The notes beneath the pieces are model-generated. The model made no database searches. It had not been told where the DNA came from and saw only the letters and a list, made by a program, of their open reading frames with translations. From NCBI RefSeq assembly GCF_003945595.2, contig NW_024104622.1, positions 62,001 to 126,000 of the forward strand: a DNA stretch of 64,000 bases, read 5' to 3'. Position numbers and translations under genes: made by a program. The DNA is from Pipra filicauda (taxonomy: Eukaryota; Chordata; Aves; Passeriformes; Pipridae). Each line of letters starts with the position of its first letter. Position 1 is the stretch's first letter. Positions 20,859-32,529 of this stretch are shown here, one piece after another.

Positions 20859-22059
20859 CACACGTGCTGCAGATTTTGATGCCCTTACTGGGCACAGCTG
20901 CCCTCAGGAGCTGCCTGTACATGGTGAGCTGGAGGCCTTCAGGGTATTTAAAGGTGTCCTGGGAAAAGCACTGAAGGCTCTTCCGCAGGACAAATTCCAG
21001 GGTGGGACTATGTGACAACCCCCTTTGGGGTGTACTTCTCAGAAAGGAGGAAATATGGTTGGGGCTGGGGGCTGAAATCTGAGGTCATGATGTGTTTTGA
21101 GTAAGAGAAAAACCTTTTGTTACTTCATGAGACAGCTTTACCACCCCTCAGAAGTAGAGACCCTCCTTCCCCTGTGTTGGGAGAAAGCCCTGAATTGATT
21201 TCCTGTTGACTGGATCCCAGTTTTCTAGACAAGGTCTTTCTTGGTAAGTCCATATCCCTGCATCTCCATGAGGTCTTACACTGATTTTTTGGCAGGGCTG
21301 TGGCCAGTGGCAATGCTGCCACAATTCTTTGATCAGAAACACGCACACACCTTGCCCTGAGATGCGATGCCAACATTCTTTTATTCCCATCACTGAAGCC
21401 TTTCTGTGAATAACTTCTTCTGTTGTCCTGGGAAAAGCCTTGGCTTGTTCTGCAGTCAGGGGAATTTTCTGGGATGAGGAAAGGAGGGATCCTCCATCAC
21501 AAGCTGAAACAACTCCTTCCTTGTTCTGTGCTGCTGATGGCTGGTGGGTCCCTCCCTTGGTTGGTCGGGCTTTTGACTTCTCATTAGCAGCAATGATCTT
21601 CACAAAAGGACTTTTGAGACCATCCAACACCTTCGAGTATGATGTGGGATGTGCTGAGCATGAGAGATATGGCTGGTAAAGCCAATCATAATTCCTAACA
21701 GCTCCCAGCAAGTGCAAGGAGTATTTGTTGGGTTGGAGCTCATCTTAAAAGGTTCATGGAACTGAAACAACTTTCTCTTCCCTGTCTTGAGTAGGTCTTA
21801 AATGTGTTTATGGAACTCATCACATTTGTGTGGGGAGGGGAATATGGGACAAAGTGCTGCTCTTTCTCACCTCCCTTCCCTTGCCCAACAGGGTGGTTGG
21901 ATGTAAATAGGACACGACTCTTCCCAGTGCTGGAGCTGGGTCACCAGGCTCTGCCTGTGTGCAGGTGACAGTGCTGGGGTGTGACAGGAAAACTGGTGCT
22001 AAATACAACTTCCTTGCCCAGCTAAACCCCTCAGATACTCCACACCTTGGGGCTGCCTT
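20859..22059. other. non-coding stretch with an unexplained open frame
   Basis: A 189-codon minus-strand open frame lies at 21148-21717. It begins at a TTG codon and has no domain I recognise. By length it is within chance expectation for a window of this size. No other feature. Confidence 0.5.
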
Positions 22060-22335
22060 TCACGCGGACCCAAAAGTCTCCCTGCAGCCTCCTGCTCCCA
22101 TAAATGCCATTTATGAGCTGCGAGGTGCCCGGCACGGCGCAGCCACGTGGTTATTAAAGCCCCAGCCTCCCACCTCAAATTACAACCCAAATGCTGTGTT
22201 TGTTTCCCACTCAGTGCCGTCCCTCGGAGGGTTTCTTTCAGTGCTAAGCCCTTTTGAAGTTGCTCTTGATTACAGAGCAGGGACTGTAATCTCCCCAAGG
22301 GAGTTGTTTGTAGCTGGGGAGTGGGGTGGAGGGAA
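22060..22335. promoter_or_regulatory. candidate regulatory element with an inverted HOX/CDX-like site and an E-box
   Basis: An inverted repeat CATAAAT-GCC-ATTTATG occurs at 22099-22115 (caudal/posterior-HOX-like TTTATG words on both strands). A palindromic E-box CCACGTGG lies at 22143-22150, followed by TTATTAAAG and CAAATTACAACC. The GC/AT texture and lack of repeat similarity suggest a constrained element. Inference only. Confidence 0.35.
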
Positions 22336-23207
22336 GGCAATCAATCACCCCAATGCAAATGTCAGAGATGGAGTTGGGAATCAGGGGTGCTGCTCAGCCC
22401 TCCCTTCCACTCAGTGACCAGTCCTGCCACTCAGATGTCCTGCTCTGAAAGTGTTGGCCTGATGACTGCTGCAACTCCTCAGACAGTTAGAGAAGGAGGA
22501 TATCAAAGGGGTTTTTAGCTGTGCAAATTGGCTTCTGGTCTGAAAGATGATTTTGGTGGTTTAATTATTCCGTCCAGTCACCCAGCCCTCACCAAACACT
22601 GGCAGCTGGCACTCTGCCTGAACCCTAATTTTCCCTGCTTTTGTGGCAACTTCTCTGACTGTTTCCTGGGTCATCAACGGAGTGAATCATTTAAAATTAT
22701 CGTGCTTTATTTCTTCCCAAATTATTGATCACTGCCGTCTGGTGTCTCTGAGTTTTTCTTGATGAGCCCTTTTGGGTTCACAATACTCAAGCACCATGAG
22801 TTGGACAGCCCTGAATTTGGGCATGGCCAATGTAGAGCTCCTGAGCACAGAGGCAGCTCTTTGGTCTATGGCTTAGATGAATATTTCCATGAATTAGGTG
22901 GAAAGTGAATTGTTGGCAGGCATGAGATCAACACCTGCTGGTCTTGGGATCTTGCTACGCCTCCAGCTCAGCCCTTTTCCTCTGTGAAGCTCCTGGACAG
23001 CTGTTACTCCCTTGAACTGTTTCTTTGAAGCCTTTCCTAGGTATTTTCACCCTCAGGAAAATTTGGATCAGGGTTAGGGAAGTTGGTCCTCTTGGATACG
23101 ATGGGCTCCAACTCTTAGTTGGTGCCTCCCAGTATCACTGTGGCAGAAACAGCGATGGGTGGAGAGCTCCAGGCTGACAAAAAGCTGGTGTGCAAGCAAC
23201 TGAATTT
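22336..23207. other. non-coding stretch
   Basis: No gene or repeat recognised. TTTTAAGC/TTTAATTATTCC words near 22510-22570 are unremarkable. Confidence 0.55.
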
Positions 23208-23280
23208 TAGAATCATGGAATCATTAAGGTTGGGAAAGACCTTTGAGATTACCAGTTCCAACCATCTCTGTGGAAAATCC
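23208..23280 (-). mobile_element. short CR1 3'-end fragment (CAACCTTAATGATT-type tail)
   Basis: TAGAATCATGGAATCATTAA precedes GGTTGGGAAAGACCTTTGAG, the reverse complement of the CTTTCCCAACCTTAATGATTC type of CR1 end. About 70 bp survive. Confidence 0.85.
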
Positions 23281-24149
23281 AAATGCAGTTTCAGCGCTTG
23301 AAATTGTCTGGGGGTTTATTTATTCACTAGTTTATTTGGAGACGAGGACTCTGGCTGGTGGGTCTTGTCCTCTAGATGTTCTTGACTTGATCCTTGACCT
23401 TGACTGCAGGCCCTAGATGGCTGCAGTAGTTGGAATTTGCCAAATATTAACCATAAATAGCTTTGAAATGGTAACAGCACAAAGCCTGGTGTGGTAGAGA
23501 GAATTAGCAGGTGGAGGACACCAACCCAGCCCAGCTCCTGCTGATTAATGGCTGCTTCCCTTTATTTCATCGGGTCTGTAGGGAAGATTCCAAAAGTTAT
23601 CGAGGCTCCACAAAATATTAACTATTCTTCCCCTTTTAGAGTAAAATCTTTAACACTGGGAAATATTCAAACTGAGAGAATAGTGAGGAAGCCTGGGTAG
23701 GTAAGATGCCTTTGTGGGCACTATGGGGGCTTGTAGGGGCACTGACTGAGTCTGAGCACTGTTGTGCTTTGCAAAATCAACTGTTTTTAAGATATCTTTC
23801 TTAATTAAGGAGTGGAGGTGGGTTTCACCTGGGCACTATTGAAACTTCTTTTCTTCTAGTTAATCCTTGTAGCTACTTTGGTATTCCAGCATCTCTAGTG
23901 TTTGTAGGGCCCTGGATCCCTGCAGATCAATGAAATATCACATAATTGTTAATCAGCAATACATGTCAGGGCTTGTTCTTTGAGTAAGTGACACGGTGCA
24001 AGTTGTTGCCACAGGACTAAGTTGTCTCCATCTCCCCACCTGGGGCTTAGTCTTGATCCTAAAGTCTATTAGCAATAATCCCTGGCCCATGTTGTCCCCA
24101 GGATAGTGCTTGGTGTTATCTGGGTAACAAATCCCTGGTGGGAATGGTC
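23281..24149. other. non-coding stretch
   Basis: AT-leaning unique sequence (for example TTATTTATTCACTAG near 23317). No exon seen. Confidence 0.6.
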
Positions 24150-24228
24150 ATCATAGAATCATAGAGTATCCTGAGTTGGAAGGGATCCACAAGGATCATC
24201 AAGTCCAACTCCTGGGACTGTCCTTCAG
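24150..24228 (-). mobile_element. short CR1 3'-end fragment
   Basis: ATCATAGAATCATAGAGTAT, then CCTGAGTTGGAAGGGATCCA and CAAGGATCATCAAGTCCAAC: the CAACTCAGGATA tail type again, reading right to left. It is about 240 bp from another minus-strand CR1 copy of a different type. Confidence 0.92.
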
Positions 24229-24467
24229 ATGGGTCCTAAGACTGGGCCCTGTCCCTGTGGAGTCCAACAGTAAAATTGCAGATAAAAATGTCACTTCTAA
24301 GTGAAATAATACTAATAAATGGTATGTGAGCAGGAGAAAAAGAAAAGCCAAAATGAGAAGAGAGCCACTGGCATCAGTGTCCAGGTACAGTGGAGTGGGG
24401 CATCTCTCATGCCTCCAGCATAAAGTTGACCCATCTGGGCTGCTCTCCTGAGTCTGATCTTGCTGTT

Positions 24468-24716
24468 TCATAGAATTATGGAATTGTTAATGCTGGAAAA
24501 GACCTTTAAGATCATCAAGCCCAACCACCAACCCAGCACCACCACCATGTTCACCATTAAACTTTGTCCTCAAGTGCCATATCCATGTGTTTTTTGAACA
24601 CTTTCAGGAATGGTGACTCCACTCCCTCCCTGGGCAGTCTGTTCCAATGCTTAACAACCTTTACAGTGAAAAATCAAAAAAATCCTAATATCAAACCTAA
24701 ACCTAATCTAAACGTC
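24468..24716 (-). mobile_element. CR1 LINE 3'-end fragment
   Basis: TCATAGAATTATGGAATTG, then TTAATGCTGGAAAAGACCTT and AAGATCATCAAGCCCAACCA, continuing to GGGCAGTCTGTTCCAATGCT and a ATCAAACCTAAACCTAATCT-type interior. The tail is of the CCAGCATTAACAATTC class and the element runs right to left. Confidence 0.9.
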
Positions 24717-27020
24717 TGATGGATGTTCGTGGCTCACAGGGCAACACCAGCCCAGTGCACACAGAGAAGAGACACAACCCGGCAGCGCTTTTTTTTTTGG
24801 TCCAAGTTTCAGTGACTTTCAATATCTGGGAAGTCTCTTGGCTCCTCCTTTGCACCACTTCTCAGTAGTAATGAGGTAACACTCCACTGACTTCCCTGAG
24901 CATCTGTTTCATCCCTGGCATGGGGGAAGTGATTTTCCTCACTGCTGTGCTGACTGGAAGTGGAGCAGCTTCAATCCTGGGTTATGTTCCTTGGAGTACT
25001 GAGTCTCCTGCAGGCTCAGGGAGCCTTTATCCATGAACACCAACCTGTAACCCAGCAGTGGCTTCAAACCCTATTTTATTCTGAGGCAAAACCTGATAAT
25101 TTCTGGCCATTCAAAAGCATTCAGGAACATCCTAAACTGTGTCCTCTGGGCTGGGTTACAATGTCAAGTCTTTTGTATTTCAACTTCTCCTGTATTATTA
25201 TTGGAGCAGAGGGATGGAGGCACTACATGAGTAATCAGTTCTTCCATCCCTTTTTTCTCCACCACGATGGCGTTTTGCTGAACCCCAGGGTACTTTCCAA
25301 TCCTCTCTCCATCCTGTGCTGGAATTAGGGCTTGGTAAACTAAACAGGGATAGGACCCAGATCCAAAAACTGCCCTGCATTTGTGCAGATAGTTTAATTT
25401 TTAGAAATGTTTTTAGAACAGTTTTTTCATCCCCACTCAGGCAGCCCTTTCCCATCCCAAAACTGGTCATAGTTCAGAGGAGAATTTGTCCAGGGACTGT
25501 TCCCAGCAGAGACATGAGTCACCTTCTTTTGGCAGGGAAAGGGGTGAAATTCCCAGCTCTCCAGTACTCTGTGTTAATTTTAAATCAAACAGCAGCCCCA
25601 GGGCTGAGCTGGGTGGGGGCTCCTCTATGTGCTATAACATCCCCCTGCTACAATGCACCTTTACAGCTCCATAGATCACTGGGTAAAAACTCACATTTAA
25701 TTCTATAGTAAGGTCACTTTTTTAGTTAAAAGGGACAGAATGGATTTAATTTACAAGCCTCTCCAACTTTATGGCTTGCATTTAGAGTTATGTCTATTAT
25801 GTAGTGCCAAACACGTATTATAAAAATTGATTCCCCCCTTTCTCCTCTCCAGATTTGCTGTGTCAGGAGGATTCTGATGCCCCTCCTATTTGCTCCAAGC
25901 CCACAGATAGACTGAGGTAGATCTGAACGTCAGGGATGACATCTGTGACTGCAAAGTGCAGGTTTATAGGGAATGGAACTGGCCCAGATCTATTCCTGGG
26001 TGTTCGGGAAGGAACGTGATTTCTGCCACGATGCAGGATAGGAGGGCAGGGCTGGAGTCTGCAGGGGAAGATGCAACTCAGTGCAAGGGGTTAGTAGGTT
26101 ACCTGATGTTAAATGTCTTCGTGGGGGTCCTTCCATGGCAGTGTTGTGTAGGCACATCCTCTAAATTCAACAGCAAATGAGGCAAAAGACATAATGTTCA
26201 GACGAAATCAAGGAGAAGAATCATTATTTTTTTAATTCCAGGGAAGCTTTTAAACACTTTCAAGGGTCTTAGCAGCAGTGAAATTGGAGTTGGAGAGAGA
26301 CCATTGAAGGGAAGAGAGGGAGCAGGGTGATAGCAAAAGGAATTAGGTCAAATTTATCACCTGACCATCACTCTCATAACCTAAATAGCTGGTGCTGGAG
26401 CCACATTTTGGCTTTTTCTGATTTAAGTGGTCTCTTTACAGGACAAAAGGAATGCTTAGGATCTCCTGTCTGAGCTCCTGTGGATAGGGATGGCAGGTTC
26501 ATCCCACAACTGCAAGGATGCTCTTGTGAGGGGAGTCAGGTGAGCTTGTTAAAAGGATGTCTTACGTTGCTTTAGAGGGAGATTTGAGCCTTGAGTCAGG
26601 GCTCTGGCAGGAAGAGAGAGCCTGGGAGCATCCCTATATCATAGTCCACTCTCTGGGAGAGCAACAAGGGGGAATCTGCCTCCCTTCCTTGTAGCTTCAT
26701 TTCTTGAATGACAGTTTTCTATCTGTTATTAAGTTGTACTCATAAAATCCCTCACAAACACCCTGGACAAGCTGTTAACTGCCCTTTAAAGTTGAGCTGG
26801 GGAGAAATGAACCACATTTGCCTAAATAGAGGACTGGTCATGCTTGATTGAGTGACTGCAGTAAAACCAGAGCTATAAATAAAACACATGTGCCTGTGTC
26901 CACTATAGTATTTCCTGAGAAGATGTCATTTGCTTCAGAACTTCAGTGGAATATATTTTCAGCCTCTGTTTATATAAATTAGTGGATTTTTTTAATTATT
27001 GAGGGGAGTTAGGTTATTTT

Positions 27021-27050
27021 TTGGGGTTTTGGTTTTTTTTTTTTTTTTGC
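27021..27050. repeat. T-rich tract
   Basis: GGTTTTGG followed by about 16 T residues. Confidence 0.85.
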
Positions 27051-27425
27051 TTTAGTGTAGTGAGAACAAGGCAGCACAGGACACCCAATCTAAAATAGCA
27101 ACATGGACAAGGTGCTAAAAGACAAAATATCTGGCAGTGATGAGGGACAACCACATTTCCAGGCAGGGCTGAAAAGGGACTCCACAGTCTTTGGCTGGGG
27201 TCACACTGCTGCTCCTCCTGTGGGCTGGAGAGTCTTCTCCAAAACCTGCAGCCAGGCTGGGTTTAACTGTGAATTGCACAATCCTCTTTGAGTTTTGCAT
27301 GGGCCTGAACGGAGAAATCTACGGCCTCACCTTTGCTCACACAGTTATGAAACACAGTCAAAATACAAAATCTGGAAATTATGAAACTGGATCCCTTCAG
27401 ATTGTGAGTTGCTTAGAAATCTTTC

Positions 27426-27472
<47 letters not shown>

Positions 27473-27477
27473 TTTTA
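27426..27477. repeat. (TTTA)n microsatellite
   Basis: About 12-13 uninterrupted TTTA units. A related TTATTTTTTTTTAACTGC stretch follows 60 bp later. Confidence 0.95.
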
Positions 27478-28085
27478 ATCTGGAATTTGAACCACGGTCA
27501 GCCTCTCCAGCTTGATTCAACAACCACAGCTGGGATTTATTTTTTTTTAACTGCTATTTATTTTTAATACTAACTGCCTTTTATAATTACATAACTTAAG
27601 GAATTCTGATTGTCAGATATTGCCAGATCTACCACAGAAGTATCAGAATCTGAGGGCAGAGGTAAGTCAGAAAGGACCAGGAGATTACCAAGCACTAATA
27701 AGGACAGAATCCAGTCTCCATGGGGAGTGAAGTATTTGCCTCTGTATCTTTTCTTTCCGTCTCCAAGGAGCTCTGTCTCTCGAACAGCAGCATCTTAGAA
27801 ACTGAAAGCAGCAGTTCACAGGGAATGAAGCTCTCCCTGGCACTTTAGCAACATTTATCGGCATCCTGGCTGCAAAGGACATGTAATTTAGGTTCACTGG
27901 GCATGTGGAGATCAAACATCTGATTTTTTTCACTTAAATTTGCCTACATTTAGACAACAGAAATGCGTCAACAGGAACTTCGGGCTTGAAGGTGAGATTT
28001 AAACGTGGGATAGAGTCTTAGAGTCACACCTATGTGGAGAAAAATCATAAAGAACCTTGTGCCTCTGCTGTAAATAAGTGGGTTA

Positions 28086-28148
28086 ATGTTTGAACTCAAT
28101 AATATTAGAGGCCTTTTCCAGCCTTAATGATTCTTTTATTCTAAATAT
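28086..28148 (+). mobile_element. short degraded CR1 3' tail
   Basis: TTAGAGGCCTTTTCCAGCCT then TAATGATTCTTTTATTCTAA resembles the CTTTTCCAACCTTAATGATTCTATG tail. About 60 bp survive. Confidence 0.7.
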
Positions 28149-28491
28149 GCATGTGCTGGAGAGGGTAATGACTGCAGGAGGAACATCATGGGATAATATA
28201 GATAGGAGAAGATTAAGGGTCACTGTACTCAGAGTGATCATTTCTCCGGGTTCAAATTTGCCCACGTGCAAAGACTTCTGCCACGTTAAAAGGGGGCAGG
28301 AGATGGTTCATGTCTCTCAAATACCTTTACTTTGACATTGTGAGGAAAATAAGGCAGGAGGGAAGAAAATGCACTAAGAGGAGGTTTCTGCCCCCAGTTC
28401 TGTGGTGTTCAACAACCCCCAGAGGTTTACCAGGAGGCTGAGGCTCAAAGGAGGAGGAGAGGACTCCAAGAAAGCTCAGTGAGGATAGAGT

Positions 28492-28562
28492 AGAATCATA
28501 GAATGGGATGGAAAGGACCTTAAAGATCATCTAGTTCCAGCTTCCCTGCCATGGGCATGGAT
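28492..28562 (-). mobile_element. short CR1 3'-end fragment
   Basis: AGAATCATAGAATGGGATGG, AAAGGACCTTAAAGATCATC, then a CCCTGCCATGGGCA block, reading right to left. Confidence 0.9.
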
Positions 28563-31500
28563 AAAATCCTAGAATGAGAAAGGCTGCTGGGCTTGTACCA
28601 ACTAATTGGAATGTGACCTGTCTTGTTAGCATCATGCTATACCTTACCAGGATAAGATTTCTCTCTGGAATTTGCCCCGGAGCCCTAAAATATCTATATC
28701 CTTGAGGACAAGGCATTAGAGATGGGGGACCTTAAATTAAAAATGAGCAGACAAATGGAAGCTGAGACAAATGAGAAGACAAATCTCCTGCCTGCAGAAG
28801 GCAGATGTCAGGTCTGTAGGATGTCACTCGAGTCCTTGAGCTATTGGAGACTGTAATGTGAGGTTAGACCAGAAAACTTTCCCTTGGCTGCTGATGAGTC
28901 ACCAAAAACCTGAGAGGAAACAGGGAGGAGGCGGCTCACGGGATGGAGAAACACATTAAAGCAAAGCCCCCCTGTTGTGTTCAGCTCTAAAGACAAGCCA
29001 GAACCTACAGAGCTGTGGAGATGTTTCCATCTCTCTCCCTTTGATATAAAAGGGCAGAACTGGAAGGACACTTCCCAAATCCAGCTGCCTTCCCAGTGAA
29101 CTCCACCTCCACAGGGAGATTTTCTTGTTAAACATACAAGATTGACAGCCCTGGACAATAATTTTTTTTGGTCACTAAAGCCTCAATCCAGGTATATTTT
29201 CTTTTGCCAAATCAAACCTGTTTATTCTCATGGCATCATTGCCATCTAATTTAAAGAACTTTTTTCTTCCCCTGGTGCTTCCTCCTCAGAGTTTTAATTG
29301 TGGCATTTTATTCTCTCTTCACCTTCCTTGTACAAAGCCAAGTGCACCAGTATCTCCTGGTAAGTCTTAGGTTCTCCTCCTCATCTTAGTGATCTTCCTC
29401 TGCAACCCTGTCTTGCTTTCTTGAACCCAAGCACGAAAATACAGGTAATATATTAGATATGGCCAAAGATAGTGTCTTCCCTATATTTGGAAACCTGAAA
29501 ATATCCCCCCCCAGTGTGTCTTAGATTGATATGTTGCCTTCTTTCACAGCGTGTTGTTTGGTTTTATCCAATCCGTACCTTGGTCTTCTGATTTTTTTTC
29601 TGCTCCATAGGAATTGCTTCACTCTTTTTTAGCTTTCAGCTTAGGAATGTTCCCATTTTTTAAATGTGACAGTTTTACTCTTATGTTACACCTGGGGAAA
29701 CTAAGGCAGAGGCAAAAAAGCTACTCGGCCTTCACAAAGGAGGAGGTAAAACTTGCCAAAAGCAGTGCTGAGGAGAGAGGCTCGTTCAGCCCCTGGCTGC
29801 TGTGAGCACCAAGGCTTTGTCCTGCCATGACTTCCCTCCAAAGTCCGTGAAGTCAAGGTTCAAATGCCTCCCTGTGGGCAGAGGATGCCTCTACCAGGCA
29901 GGAATTATTATAAGGAGACTGGTTGTTTTTCCAGCTCCTCAGCCTGCATCCTACATCCCCCCCTCCCTCCTTCGCCGGGATGGGGATGAATGGGAAGAGA
30001 GAGACTCTGAGTGGACTCTGTTCTCCAACACCACTCGCTGCTGAATTTCAAATAACTCCCCAAACAAAACCCAAACAAGCAACCCCTTGTGTTCCTCTAT
30101 CTCCTCTCTCTTTGGCCTTAGTCACCAGGCTTGGCAGCCCTGCTGCTCTTCTGTGGCTCGTCACATGCAAGGCAGGGGAGGATGGGCCGCTTTTTCATTC
30201 TTCTTTCCCTTCAGGGGTCTGAAACAACAGGGCCCTTTGCCTTGTTTGCTTTGCTGGGGCAAAGGGAGCGGGGCTGGAGGAAGGAGGAGGGTGGTGTGAT
30301 CCCTTTGGAAGGGTTTTTAGTCGGCAGCAAGGTGAAGGTTTTTATCTTCAAAGAGTGACTGCCACCACCCATCCTTTTCCCCTGCCTCCCTCGTGCTGGT
30401 GATGCCTGGTCCCCTCCTTGTAGAGGGAAATGGGAAGGTGCTGGATGCTCGGAGATGGAGGGAGAGGAAAAGGTGCTGTCCCATGACTGAGGACAGAAGA
30501 TCCCTCGTGTTCCAGGGGGATTCTCCAGCTGGCAGGGCTGTGTCAACTGCAAAAATCAGTCCACACAACTGGCTTGGCTTTTGCCTTAAATATGGATTGG
30601 GGTGAAAAGGAGTAGCAGGACAAATCCATCTGGGAGCTGTGATTTGTCTCCAGTGCTCATCTCATCCTGAGATACCTGGGGTGGACACCATTCTCCTGGG
30701 GCTGGTGTGTGTGGTGGAGCGGGGAGAAGAAAAACACAGTTCCTTTGATCATCTCTGCACCACTGCTCTCCAAAGCTGCTGGGGCATGGCAGTCGTGGAG
30801 AGAAGGCCAGGACAGTCCATGAGATCTGAGCAGAAGGATTTTTAGGGGTCTTGAGACCCCTAAACTGACTGTACTCATTGTCCAAGACAGGACTTGAACT
30901 CCTTTGACCTGCAGGGAGAGAATCTCTCCAGCCAGCACAGTGAGGTCAAAGTTATTGCAGGCCGGGGCGGCTCCTTCTGACCTCTTAATGTTCAGCAGCC
31001 AAGCCTGATAGACTGGGACAGTGTAGTCTGTTTTCTGCAAAAAAAAAAAGGGATTTAGCACTATTTCTTTCTCTTGTGTCTTAGACCAGAAAGGGCCTCT
31101 GTGCAAAGCTCACTCAAGATGCACTGTGAGTATTTGGCAGCATATTGTGGTGTTGTTCACTCTGCTGTGCTCGGGCACAGGTCTCAATTCAGCCCAGCTT
31201 TCCCTGGATGCTCATCCTGGCAGCCCTCTTGGAGTGGGCTGACTTCAAATAGCAGGACATGACCCCTTGCTTGTGATAAGGGATGTTAACTCCTGACCTG
31301 AAGAGAGAAAAAAGAGACCTGAAGTTTAAGAGAAACCTGTTCCAGTGGTCTGAGTAAAAGCCAGATGGTTTCTATTGACCACAAAGAGAAAATCATTAAC
31401 AACCATAGATTGTCTGTGAGGAAAAGCTTAAGTGAGAGCTGATGCCTTTGCAAAATCATGGGAAAAGTCAGGAGAATGGAAGCTGACTCTGTCTTGTGGA

Positions 31501-31760
31501 TAAATATGAGTCTCCCTTCTGCAAGGCTCCTCACTGCAGCTTTTCTGTGGGAAAAACAGCATCCAAGGCATTGTTTGTGCTGTTAGTCACCAGTGCTGAG
31601 TGGATCATGGGGAAAATACACAAGTGAGGTGCAGCTGGGGGGGCTGTGCTAAAATTTGGGCTGAGCACAGGAATTCTTGGGTGACATTCAATGGCCTTGT
31701 TCTGTCTGAGACAAACTACATGAGCATAAATGTCTCTTCTGCCATTATACATCTGTATAT
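28563..31760. other. non-coding stretch
   Basis: Unique sequence with no defensible exon. A perfect palindrome lies at 30841-30864 (listed separately) and a short A run at 31039-31049. Confidence 0.6.
30841..30864. repeat. perfect 11-bp-arm palindrome with 2-bp spacer
   Basis: TTTAGGGGTCT (30841-30851), spacer TG, then AGACCCCTAAA (30854-30864), exact reverse complements. It could be a dimeric protein-binding site or could extrude as a small cruciform. Confidence 0.85.
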
Positions 31761-31802
31761 ACATGTGTGTATACATATATATATATAAATATATATATTA
31801 AA
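31761..31802. repeat. (TA)n-rich microsatellite
   Basis: TGTGTGTATACATATATATA then TATAAATATATATATTAAAA: an imperfect TG/TA dinucleotide repeat. Confidence 0.85.
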
Positions 31803-32395
31803 AAACCCAACATGCAAGATGTTTTATTAGGAATGACCTTGACTAAATAAATTTTACTGTTCCCCTTCAGGTGAAGGAATTATCCCAAAAATTCCTTGAG
31901 AATCATGCTTTGTACTAGTTGATTTTTGCCTCTGTTGCTCTGCATCCAACACTGGTTTGCTGCTCTGAGGTGCTGCCTCTCTGTGATGCTCCACTGCTCT
32001 TGCAAGGACTTGGCTTTTTCCAGTTTTACTCAATACTCTGATTTTGACAGGGAGCTCCTATTAATAAATCTTCTTATATATTCCTACATATGATCTTTAT
32101 AGCTGACTATATATATGAAATAGGGAACACCTCCAACTGGGAGTGGTGTGGAAGGAGTTTTTTACTGCTAGGCAACCACTTGGAATCCAAGGCTGCAAAT
32201 TGTTACTCAGGCTATGACAGCTCTCTTAACCCCTGAGCTCTTCTGCTGAAACTGGGAAACAAGAGGCACTTGGAAATGAAGAGGAATTTCACTGGTTTCA
32301 GAGAAAAAATTTAAATCTCTGCTGTGTGGATTCCCTCCAAACTGATTGGGGAAAAATAACAGATAAAGGTAGTCATAACAATTTAATAATACAGA

Positions 32396-32456
32396 CAATT
32401 TAACAATATTAACAATAACAGTTTTATTATTCTTAATAATAATAACAATAAAAACC
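32396..32456. repeat. AT-rich (AAT)n-like tract
   Basis: Irregular AATAATAATAACAATAA-type repeats with C interruptions. Confidence 0.7.
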
Positions 32457-32469
32457 CAGCTGGTTTAGT

Positions 32470-32529
32470 CTCCTTCTTTCCTTCCTTCTTCCCTCTCTCC
32501 CTCTCTCCTTTTCTCCCTTCTTTCCCCTC
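32470..32529. repeat. (CTTT)/(CCTT)/(CT) polypyrimidine tract
   Basis: Sixty bases almost entirely C and T, in CCTTCTTT, CCTTCCTT and CTCTCTCC words. Confidence 0.85.

Larger units (their letters stand above)
24717..28085. other. non-coding stretch
   Basis: No exon supported. The frame at 24960-25328 begins with a hydrophobic, signal-like stretch, but its first codon is GTG and no family is recognised. A MEF2-like CTATAAATAA (26873-26882) sits 2 bp from a CACATGTG E-box (26885-26892). T-rich and TTTA repeats are listed separately. Confidence 0.55.

Noticed and set aside
24960..25328. 122-codon + strand frame with a signal-peptide-like start
   Set aside because: The first codon is GTG. There is no recognised family, no promoter or splice context, and the length is compatible with chance.
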